The translations under genes and the position numbers were made by a program. Source: Diprion similis (taxonomy: Eukaryota > Arthropoda > Insecta > Hymenoptera > Diprionidae). From it: 64,000 nucleotides of DNA. Shown in pieces: positions 1 through 9,829 of the stretch. The stretch's first letter is position 1. Each line of letters opens with the position of its first letter. The stretch covers positions 10,263,001-10,327,000 of the forward strand of contig NC_060105.1 of assembly GCF_021155765.1 (NCBI RefSeq). The letters are read 5' to 3'. The notes under the pieces were generated by a model. It was given only the letters and a program-made list of their open reading frames with translations. It did no database searches and had not been told where the DNA came from.

Positions 1-2289
1 AAAACGTTAGATCTAGAAAGTGTTGGGCCGATTTCAAGAGAGAAAAATAAGTAAGTGAATGTGAGGCTACACAGCGAAAATTCCTGCATCATGCATACTA
101 GATAAAAGTGATTGGAAATGATGATTGAAACGACGAGGGAACGAAATATTTGAACTCATTTCTTGATTTCTCTGAGTGGCATACGATCGCAATTGATATT
201 TACAGACATATGCTGTGTAATAATACCTCGTCTGCATCTTGCCAATTTTTAGAACTGTACAGCATATTTGATAAGTAAAATACAATCATTTATAGTTTAA
301 GACACTAGTCGCGAAATCATAAATTTTTAAGATAACGTTACAGTTAAGAAGATATTGTAATAATAATAATACTAACAATAGTGGCAATGATGGGAGCAGT
401 AAGAATTATTGTTATACTGGTGTACGGGGTGGTCTTTTTTAATCGCCCCAGTCGAATATTTCGAAAACTAGATGAGATACAAGAAAAAGTTTGATACCAA
501 GTTTGAAAAATTCTGCAATTTTTCTAAAAATTTTGAGAAGTAAAAAAAGAAAATTGACATTTTTAAATTTTCCTTCAAACTCAATATCAGCCGGTCATGG
601 TCGAAATATGTGTTCCCTATCTAAAACCACGAAATACTCGAAAACTCACGAAAGTGACATAATCCACAAACCCTCCAAGTTTTGTATCCAACTTTTTCTC
701 GTATCTCTTCTAGTGTCCGAGATATTTTCCTGGAACGATTGAAACAGACCACCCTGCATAGCGATGCACGTCTAGGTTTTGTCTCAGAGAATCGTATCTT
801 TTTAACAGCATTCGACCCTATTCCTCGAACAAGTTTTTCTTGTTCTAGTATCACAAAACTATCCAAATTATAGTCTAGGAATTTTCTATGAATTTTTGTA
901 GACTGATTCGTTTTTTTCCCTTAAAAATTGAACTGAAAATTGACTAGAAAATTGTACCTTATACAGCAAAAAAAAGCACCTCTTACGTCATTGCCTTCAT
1001 GTCAGTTGATTAATTAAATTTTGTCAGTGTAAATTTTGTACGCAACATGTGGAAAATAATCTGTCTAAGACTTCCTCAAAACTTTTTAAACTTCGGAAAA
1101 TTATTCTGAATTGAAAATTTTTACGGGCGGTAAATAAGAATTGGAGAAGTATGAGAGTAGGATAAAGATGAGAATGGACAGAACTGTAAGGTAACGATGT
1201 TTTAAGAAAAATCTGCGTTATTTGTCGAAGTTATTCAGCAGCTGCGAAATAAAGTTACTCAAATCTACATGGTAAATAAAATTTTATGAAAGTCTAAAAA
1301 GCTAATATTTCAATCGAGGATACAGATGGTATGAATACCCTCGAATAAGGTCGTGTTTCCGAAAACCTCGCCCACATATATTTTTAACTAAAGCTGTTGA
1401 TTACTCCATCTTCAAACCTAATTTACGTACGACAGGAATAACTTAATCCGTTACGGGCGATAAAAAAGAGAAAGAAACGAATTATTATTGCTCAGGGTGA
1501 ATTTGAACAATTGTATAGGAATCGATTTCGAAGATATGAAAGCAAAATTGGTAAATTTTCAATTTCACGTTTTATGCCCAATAGTGAAGACTACTTGCCA
1601 ATATATACAACTTAGAGTTCTGACATTTGAACTAAATCACTGAAAAATACCTTGATAAATATTTACAACCATTAAGAAACATATGCCTGTTGGCCAGAAA
1701 ATGGTGAAAATCGTTTGATCGAATCTGGTTTTACAAATCTCTCAAATTCATCATCACGTAGATTGTATTTGGTGCATGTATTCACCCTACACGGACCATT
1801 CATATTACAGAAACATTACAAAAATATTACAACCGTAATGTTTTACGTTTCTGTGAATATTTAAGTCAAATTTTTGTGACATAGAAGCAAAATAACGTTT
1901 TGCACGGAAATGTGAAATTCATCATGTTTTGTTAAGTATTCATCCAACGTTGGAGTATAATGTATTGATAATATTTCTTCGATGTTTTGCGGTTGAAAAA
2001 AATAAATATTTATAAAAACTCATCAGGATCATTCTAATTCCAGAATCGTTATTACATCTGGAGACATATTGGAAGTTTTTTTTTTTTCGAGAGAAATTAA
2101 AATTACTCAGGTATTCAATTTTGGGGCTCATACCTTGAATCCTGTAGTTCCTCTGGTTCGAAATCCACCACGCTATCATCAATTTCTGCTAAAATCCTCA
2201 TATTTGCCAACAGATTCTTGATAAGTCCGGCGCAAATCGAATGGGGATGTGCCATGATTGCTCATCGGGGAATGTTGGTGAATTGGTTT
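1..2289. other. AT-rich intergenic sequence, no gene seen
   Basis: No open frame here has codon structure, splice sites or a recognisable domain. The only organised element is the short foldback at 425-756, listed separately. The remainder is AT-rich with short homopolymer runs, for example a T run near 2078-2089. Confidence 0.6.
425..756. mobile_element. Small foldback (MITE-like) element
   Basis: The two ends are inverted copies of each other over roughly 95-100 bp. The left end opens with CGGGGTGGTC and the right end closes with GACCACCCTG. Inside, the stretch around 470-500 matches the reverse complement of about 695-715 with scattered mismatches. It has no coding capacity, so it would depend on another element's transposase. 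I cannot see a clean target duplication. Related GGTGGTC-type ends occur near 7070 and 54848, suggesting a dispersed family. Confidence 0.55.
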
Positions 2290-2575
2290 TATCGGAAACA
2301 CAAAAGATTTGATTAGCTGGAGTAGACAAAAGGCTCGATTAGTTGAAGCAGTCAAAAAGTTTGATTGACTGGAATAAACAAAAAGTTTGGTTCCCTGAAA
2401 CGAACGAAAAGTTTGGCCACCTGAAACAGACGAAACATTTGGTTAGCCGAAGCAGAAGAAAGGTACAAATAACTGTAACAGTTAAAAAGTTTGGTTAACT
2501 GAAACAGACAAAAGGTTTCATTAGCTGAAACGGGCAAACGATTCGATCAGTTAAAACAACCGAAAATACGATTAG
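2290..2575. repeat. Degenerate tandem array, unit about 26 bp
   Basis: About ten imperfect copies of a unit resembling AAAAGTTTGGTTAACTGAAA followed by CAGAC. Units differ by substitutions and small indels, so the array is old. It is followed by a few hundred bases of unremarkable sequence up to the element at 3013. Confidence 0.7.
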
Positions 2576-3012
2576 CACAATGACAAAAGTGCGTGCACCG
2601 ACAAAGACAATGTCGTTCGAGTAAAGACTAAACATTTCACGGTATACTTACAACGACTTAGTTCGTTGCCCTGAAACAAGAGAAAATACAGTTATTAAAA
2701 ATATTCTTTCATACACCTCAGATATGTTCTATAAATACTTACGTTAAGATTCTTCACCATCACTGTACACTGCACGATTTTTATCCCCGTGACTTGACCG
2801 CCGACTTGCAAATGCCGCACTTTCTCTCAGAACCAAAAGGTATCAAGTCAACGCGCAATATGCACAGTCAAATTGAACTTGAAAACTCAGTTGTTCCGCG
2901 TAACAAGATTGTTTGAAAAGCTGAAGGCTTAACATATCGAGCGTGATTTACTTTTCCTTATACCGTTTACGAAATTATCAAGCAAAAGAGGCGATCGATC
3001 GATTCGCATCAC

Positions 3013-3415
3013 CAGGGTGACGATAATTTTGCTCAAATATAATTCCTTGACTATGCCCTGACATTTCTCGTCAAAACATTCAGAATTCATTCAGACATTT
3101 TCCCACGGAACTTGAATTAGGTAATGTTGAGCAGTTTTTACGACTAAAAGCTCCAGAAGTTCTGCACCTTGAATATATAAATTTGGATCGAAAAAATACA
3201 TGGTACTGCTTCGTTTCACACGAATAATTAGAAATTGCACGATCCCATTTCCGAAAGTTAACTTAACTGAGTTTACGAAGCATAGCTGAAATTTGGAAAC
3301 GATTCTTTAAAAACAGCACGTTTTTCTTCTTTATGCCCAATCATATCTCCCTGACGTTTTCCTGACTTTTCCCGATGAAGTGAATTCCCGGTTTTCCCGG
3401 TCCGTCGCCACCCTG
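3013..3415 (+). mobile_element. MITE copy 1, ends CAGGGTG...CACCCTG
   Basis: Non-coding element of about 400 bp with short terminal inverted repeats (CAGGGTGACGA at the left, TCGCCACCCTG at the right). A second copy in the same orientation lies at 7609-7984; the two align through blocks such as TATATAAATTTGGATC and TTCACACGAATAATTA. It has no reading frame of its own. The right end abuts a tandem array of TCACTCGATCACTGGA-like units. Confidence 0.65.
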
Positions 3416-3545
3416 ACTCGATCACTGGATCACTCGACCTCTCGACCACTCGACCACTGGGTCACTGGATCACTCGGATACGGGGTTACTATCACTGGAT
3501 CACGCGATCACTGAGCCACTGGGACCCTCGATACGTTCGATCCCT
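3416..3545 (+). repeat. Tandem array of TCGATCACTGGATCAC-like units
   Basis: Short imperfect tandem units built from 'GATCACTGGATCACTCGA' and variants. The same motif, on the same strand, forms another array at 7465-7608, immediately outside the other end of the large palindrome. The array therefore appears as a direct repeat, not an inverted repeat, around the palindrome. Confidence 0.7.
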
Positions 3546-3867
3546 CGATCAGTCCGCAAGGGAACATCAGTAATTTCCGGCCCACATCCACAATCTTCAT
3601 TGTTTCTCTACTAGTTATCCGTGTGTCGTATAATAGTAATAAACGCCTTCCAACGCACCCCCACGACGGAGAGGCTACAGGAGGGTTACAATTGCAGCAA
3701 AAAATTGACAAAAAAAAGTTTACAGTCGCTCACGCGAATCTTATTGTACGCATTAATTGAAACATAGGAAGCCTAGAAAGTATCGTCTGCCACCTAAATT
3801 CCACGACAAAATTCGTCTTCCACCCACATAAGTAAGTGCGATAAAATATTTAAAGAGCGCAAACCTG

Positions 3868-5020
3868 TGTAAGAACCTGTATGTATATACACGACGCTGT
3901 TTTGAGGTGTATATGTGCGGCACTGGCGAGGCGTTGGGATTCGCGCTATCGGACAGTCGGTCCGCAAACGTGACAGCAACAAGACAGTATATGTAGGCTT
4001 GGCCAAGAAAATTTCTCTACATTCATTTTGCTGTGATTTTAATAATTATTTAAGTTATTTATTCCTTTCGACGACCCTGTTGGGCTATATATACATATAT
4101 TTTTGAATAAAGGATCAAGGACCGACTATACGACGATCGCCAAACAATAAAGCCCAGATCAAATCACCAAAAGATAAGTTATCACAAAAAAGGGATTTTT
4201 ATCCAGAATTTTATCGTTCTTTTTAATTATTTATTATTAATTTTGTATTGCTGTCTCTTTTTATTTATACTTCTTTATACTCTTATTTATACTTATTTAT
4301 ACTTTTATTTATATTTATTTGTATTTTTATTTATATATATATATCCATTTCTTTTCATATGTTTATTTTATTTCATTATTAATTTGAGACAGTATATTTT
4401 ATAATTTTAACCTCATAATTTAATTTATTAAATTCGTTACATAATTGGCGCCCGAACAGGGATAATTATGTAACGAATTTAATAAATTAAATTATGAGGT
4501 TAAAATTATAAAATATACTGTCTCAAATTATTAATGAAATAAAATAAACATATGAAAAGAAATGGATATATATATATAAATAAAAATACAAATAAATATA
4601 AATAAAAGTATAAAGAAGTATAAATAAAAAGAGACAGCAATACAAAATTAATAATAAATAATTAAAAAGAACGATAAAATTCTGAATAAAAATCCCTTTT
4701 TGGTGATAACTTATCTTTTGGTGATTTGATCTGGGCTTTATTGTTTGGCGATCGTCGTATAGTCGGTCCTTGATCCTTTATTCAAAAATATATGTATATA
4801 TAGCCCAACAGGGTCGTCGAAAGGAATAAATAACTTAAATAATTATTAAAATCACAGCAAAATGAATGTAGAGAAATTTTCTTGGCCAAGCCTACATATA
4901 CTGTCTTGTTGCTGTCACGTTTGCGGACCGACTGTCCGATAGCGCGAATCCCAACGCCTCGCCAGTGCCGCACATATACACCTCAAAACAGCGTCGTGTA
5001 TATACATACAGGTTCTTACA
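3868..5020. mobile_element. LTR-PBS-inverted-LTR palindrome of a retroelement
   Basis: A left LTR (3868-4441, TGTAAGAACC...CGTTACA) is followed by a primer-binding site and then by the same LTR in reverse complement (4469-5020). The shared arms actually extend to 4446 and from 4465, leaving an 18-nt non-palindromic centre. Arms are nearly identical: I see two substitutions and one roughly 22-bp AT-rich length difference. Each LTR carries a TATATATA stretch and an AATAAA (4106-4111 in the left copy). There is no gag, pol or env sequence, so this is not a complete element. It interrupts the left arm of the larger palindrome; the corresponding uninterrupted site is in the right arm near 7160-7170. 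I see no clear target-site duplication. Confidence 0.85.
4446..4462 (+). other. Retroelement primer-binding site, lysine tRNA type
   Basis: TGGCGCCCGAACAGGGA is complementary to the 3' end of tRNA-Lys(UUU), the primer used by lentiviruses and some other LTR elements. It lies four bases after the 3' end of the left LTR, the normal spacing for a PBS. Only one copy is present, at the exact centre of the palindrome. Confidence 0.9.
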
Positions 5021-6449
5021 CCCGCAAGGATGAAATTGATTACAATGCTTCATTTTATAGTAAGAAACTCAAGAATAATAGTCAACCACCTAAACTATAC
5101 ATCAAAAGTAGTCTTCCAAGTCCATGAAGCTGCTCCAGGCACGCGTCTACGATGCTGCATCTTTACGAGCTGCCTGAAAGACGATCATTGCTGTTCTGCA
5201 TGTTGAAAGATTGTCATGAAGTTTTTTTTTTATATTGTACATTTGTTCAGTGAAATAATTTGAACTTTGGCGGATAGTTATACTAAATCTTTTACCATGA
5301 AAATCAAGAGTTAGATATATTAATGAAATTCTATAAAATGCTTCAAATTAAAACAACAATGTTTTAGTATGACATTGATCTTTGATATCAGAATTGTTGA
5401 TTTCACCACCGTCTTCTTCGTCTGATTGATCTGGGTTTTGTTCTGTACTTGTTTTTTTACTTGTAAATATATGAATATAATAATTTGTTAATGTCTAGAT
5501 AATAATTTTTACATAACTTTTTTAGTTTTTTTCTTTATTCACAATACCTAGACTTTCTGCTGAATTAATTGTTATGTCATCGACGGATTTAATTGAACAA
5601 CAAGTTTATTATCTGATTCATTTCAACCATAGTCAGTAGGATAAAATTCATTCGGTTGCGGGAGACAAGCATGCCTCCAAAGATTTTGTAAATTTTGATT
5701 TGAACAAAATTTTCTCCGGCTGACTGTGGTTGGGAAAAGTCAGATAATAAATTTGTTTCTCAATTGAATCCACCGATGACATAGCAATCAACTCAGAAAA
5801 AAATCTAGGTATTATAAATAAAACATAAAACATTATACATAAATAATTATTTAATCATTACTACATTTTTATATTTATATATCTACAGATGAAGAAATAA
5901 ATACAAAACGAGACGAAGACGCAATGCTGAAATCAATAGTTCTGATATTAAAGATTTCAATGTAATAATGGATGAATGTTCATAGAATTACCTTTGTCAA
6001 ACAAAATGAGCATACGTTATACAGCATGCACATTTTAAATATAGAATTCTTTCAAGTGAAAATCAATAAGTAATTTTTTCACCTTAACTTACAACTATTC
6101 AATAAAAGAATAGACTGAAATTTTGGGAAATGACGGTGTAATATTACTTCGGCTTTGAGATTTCCGAATATTAGTGCGGATTTTCTCGGAATTGATCCTT
6201 AATGTCATTGTAAAAGATTGTTTTTCTTATCGTAAATCATTTTATCGAATTTCATCGATATATTTAAGTCTCGATTTTAACGGTAGAAGATTTAGTACAA
6301 CTATTCACCAAAGTATAAATTAATATACTAAACAAACATGTAACATAAAAAAAAAACAAAAAAACTTCATGATAGTCATTCGACTATTTCGAACAACAAC
6401 GATCGTCTTTTAGGCAGGACGTAAAGATGCAGCTTCATAGGCTTCGAAG

Positions 6450-7080
6450 ACGACCTTCGTTGAATCTTAGAGCGGTTCAAATAGGGCATTATTTCAGATT
6501 TCGCTCTCCACTAAAATTTTTGTACTTTTCACCAAAGAATAGCTCAAGTAAAAGGGCTGGGCTGATAAAAAATTTTTACTACCGCCTCGAGCACATTGAA
6601 ATTTCGAAAAAACGCTATCCTAGGGAATTTCAAAATTGAGATATCCTTGAATCCTTCAGCGGCTATGTTTAATTTGTATGACGAAACAAAAGTTATTGCA
6701 AGACCTGGCATGCGTGCAGTTTTTTATAGTGCCGGAAAATCTGCATTGAAGTTCACTGCAATGTTTAAAAGTTAAAAAACTTCTTCATCTAAGACTTTCA
6801 AGATAGATATTTCAGTACTCGAAAAAATCGCACGCCTCTCAGGACTCGTAAAAACTTCTGTTTCGTCACACAAAACATATCCACCCAAGGATTCAAGAAA
6901 TATCTCAAATTTGAAGTTCTCGAAAATAGGCTTTTTTTTAAATTCCATCGTCGTTGAGACAGAAGTAAAAGAAAATTTTCATCCCAGCCATTTAGCGTTA
7001 TCTATTTTTTAGTAAAAAAGTGCAAGAATCTCGGAGAAGACCGAAAACCAAAAGAAAGGCCCTTTCTTGAACCACCCTGT
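6450..7080. mobile_element. Insertion in right arm of the large palindrome
   Basis: This segment has no counterpart in the left arm. Its right boundary reads AACCACCCTGTG, like the ends of other small elements in the window. The interior is AT-rich and non-coding apart from chance open frames. The left boundary is uncertain by about 20 bp. Confidence 0.45.
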
Positions 7081-7464
7081 GAAATGTATCCTGTAGATGG
7101 AAGACTATTATTTTTGTGTTTCTCACTATAAAAAATAGCATTCCAATCAATTTTATCCCCGCAGGCATGAATATTGAAAATATTCTTTCACCCTTACTTA
7201 TGTTGGCAGAAATAGAATTTCGTCGTGGAATTTAGGCAGAAGACGATATTTTCTAGGCTTCTTATATTTCAATTAATCCCTTCGATAAGTTTCGCGTATG
7301 CGGCTATACATTATTTAGTCAATTTCCTGCTGTAAATTGTAACCCTCCTGCAACCCCCCGTCGTAGGGGTGCGTTTTTAAGGCGTGTACATTACTGTTTT
7401 GTGATACACGGATAACTAGTACAAAAAAATGAAGCCTACGGAAATGGTGTAATGAAATATGTTG

Positions 7465-7608
7465 TTACCTCCCGGACTAAATCACTCGACCCATCGACCT
7501 CTCGAACTCTCGGTCACAGGATCCCTGGATCACTCGATCTCCCGATCACTGGATCACTCGAGCACTCGATCACTCGATCACTGGATCACTCAATCACTCG
7601 ATCAGGTG
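7465..7608 (+). repeat. Tandem array of TCACTCGATCACTGGA-like units (second copy)
   Basis: Imperfect tandem units such as 'GATCACTGGATCACTCGA', in the same orientation as the array at 3416-3545. It directly precedes the second MITE copy at 7609. Predicted peptides through it are simple repeats (HSITRSLD-like) and are not genes. Confidence 0.7.
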
Positions 7609-7984
7609 CAGGATGGCGTCGATTTTACCCAAATAAAATTCCCGACTCTTCCCGTAATAAACTCCAGAATTCCCTGACGTTTTCCCATGAAAATTAGGCA
7701 ATGTTGGGCAGTTTTTATGGTCAAAGGCTTCAGAACTTGTGGAGCTTCAATATATAAATTTGGATCTAAGAAACACGTAGTATTGCTTCATTTCACACGA
7801 ATAATTATAAATTGAACGATACCATTTCCCAAAGTTAGCTTAACCGACTTGGCGAAGCATAGATGAAGATTAAAAAATATTTATTAAAAAGCCAATTTTT
7901 TCCCATGGTCCATCATAATTCCCTGACTTTATGAGGTACAAAAAATTCCCCAACTGACTACCCCGGTCTATTATCGCCACCCTG
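7609..7984 (+). mobile_element. MITE copy 2, ends CAGGATG...CACCCTG
   Basis: Second copy of the element at 3013-3415, same orientation, with ends CAGGATGGCGTCGA and TATCGCCACCCTG. The central block (about 7680-7860) aligns with 3115-3300 of copy 1. No coding capacity. Confidence 0.65.
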
Positions 7985-9661
7985 ATTATCAATCGTCGCG
8001 CGAATGACGCGTCTGATTCCCGTGATTAATCTACGCGCAAAAAGGCGCGACCGATTAATCCGTCAAAAAATCTTAAACATCTAGGACTTGTCGCAAAATT
8101 CTGTAGAAAACCAATCCGCATTTGCGTCTTTTTAAATCCGACACATTGCGATGCGGATTGTTGTTCCAAGATGCGAGTCAAGTCCGGGAGGGAGGTTGGA
8201 GGGCATGCATTATTGTGTGGCGTGACGGTCGGCGGTCCTCTTCGACGCGAAGTCTTCGAGCTCAGCATCTCTCCCGATCTAGCGTGCCACGGAACGCGAT
8301 AGATGGTCCAGAGATGCATTTTGCCCATTCAGACGATCACAGAGATTAATCGAATGAAACAATCATAGACAATGACTAAATAATTGAATTCAATAACGGT
8401 TGGAAAATGGTAGCAAAGTGACGAGATATGGGAAATTGAACCTCATTAAAACTTGAAAGTTCACTAACAAATAGTCCGGAGACTCTTATATTCAGTCTCT
8501 CACGTGTTTCTGGGTGAAAATCACTGTGATCATTTGACGCTGTGGATTACACAAGTTATTAACAACGCGGTGCATCGCGACCTTCCTACCCTCGCCTGAT
8601 TCCCAATTGAACCACCCAACGGAAATGTTGAAAAGACATTCACACGCACATCCACATCAAATCCCGCGACGGATCCCACAACGACCACCTACCTACCCGA
8701 TTACCTATATTCGCTCTAAACGATTCTCCATTCTTTCCAACACACATCATTCTTTCTCATTTGCGCCGTGGTCACTGTGACTTACTTTTTCATTGGTTAC
8801 CTGTGGGGAAAAAAACGTTTTTGTACCATAGTCAGCGAGAGTATTGTTTTAGCGATTACTGACGGACTATCGGTACATCAACATTTTGTAAGATGGATTA
8901 AAAACATCCTGTATGCTGATTAGCATTTTTCTAAGCGAGCTAAGCCTGATGTTGTTCGGTATTTACTAAGTATGAAAAAGTTGAAAATGATTCAAGATAT
9001 ATCATGCAAGTTGATTACGTTATGTTATGCCAGACTTTGAAACGTTATGAATTAAACAATCGTTGGAATATGTTCAAACCTCAGGTTTATCCACCGCTTA
9101 AACGACATCATAGGAAAATTCAAATACAGGTAGGTAATTATATCTGTAGCTAAACACAATTATTTTTCGCGAAAGTCGAGTAAGCGATGGTAACCTGTCG
9201 CGATGCTCATTCCACTTTCAGCAACGTGCCAAATTTCTAACTTTGAGTAACTGTGGTGAAATAGGTCAACTCCGATGAGAAAGAGAAAAAAAGAAAATGA
9301 ATCGACTGAAAGTCAAGCACCGTTGAGATCGCGAATGAGCCTATCCATGCAGCTAAGAAATCGAAGATTTGTGTAACAATTTTTACCGCCACGCCACGTG
9401 ACAAAGGAATCCCAGGGAAATACCCGTAACCTAAACACGTGCAAACTCACCAACGTTGCTGAGTAATGGAGAAGTTACTCAGATGTCTCTGCTTAATTCT
9501 GAAAAAACGAAACAGGAAGCTCGAATTAGTTAAGCAAACTGGATTTTCTATTATTACTGTTGTCTACTTCCATATTTGTTTGCCGGATATTACGCAATGA
9601 CATAAATTAGGTTTCAAATGCAGCAATCGAATTATCAAATAACAATTGAAATAAATTTTTT
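7985..9661. other. Intergenic sequence, no gene supported
   Basis: Overlapping open frames on both strands at 8026-8349 have no recognisable domain, and frames open on both strands across the same GC-richer patch usually mean base composition. No splice-linked model could be built. Confidence 0.5.
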
Positions 9662-9829
9662 TACCTTCTCTGGGTTGCTCCACACTTTCCATGTATGTGT
9701 AGTAGTCCTCGTGGCTTCCCAGGTTGTATGTCAAATAAGTTTTTTCACCTCCTCTGGGCTGCTCCACACTTTCCATGTATGTCTAGTAGTCCTCGTGGCT
9801 TCTCAGGTTGTACGGTGGTGACACACTTT
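9662..9829 (-). repeat. 84-bp tandem duplication with exon-like sequence
   Basis: Two copies with an exact 84-bp offset (9662 and 9746 onward). Read on the minus strand each encodes a peptide like SHEDYYTYMESVEQPR, and each is followed by a GT that could act as a splice donor (GGAGGTGAAA and GAAGGTAAAA). The copy nearer 9829 carries a stop codon (TAG) in that frame. This could be a duplicated exon of a non-coding transcript or a pseudogene fragment. I recognise no family. Confidence 0.6.

Larger units (their letters stand above)
3570..7450. repeat. Large imperfect palindrome (inverted duplication), centre near 5680
   Basis: The left arm runs from about 3570 to 5655 and the right arm from about 5700 to 7450. 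They match as reverse complements in order from the outside inwards, for example CTAGTTATCCGTGT at 3611 against its complement near 7412, and ATGTCATCG at 5575 against its complement near 5775. The arms are diverged and differ by insertions: an LTR palindrome in the left arm, and about 630 bp (6450-7080) plus about 250 bp (5963-6212) in the right arm. In the inner part the two arms translate to similar peptides (ELI-x-MSS-x-D-x-IE and YYL motifs), suggesting an eroded coding sequence duplicated in inverted orientation. It could be a foldback transposon or an inverted segmental duplication of a dead gene. Confidence 0.7.

Noticed and set aside
2290-2575. Tandem array considered as a CRISPR-like repeat array
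   Set aside because: Units are contiguous and degenerate with no unique spacers; the genome is eukaryotic.
3868-5020. Complete LTR retrotransposon or endogenous virus
   Set aside because: The LTRs are inverted and separated only by the primer-binding site; no gag, pol or env sequence is present.
8026-8349. Overlapping 100- and 75-residue frames on opposite strands
   Set aside because: No recognisable domain or splice context, and both strands are open over the same bases.
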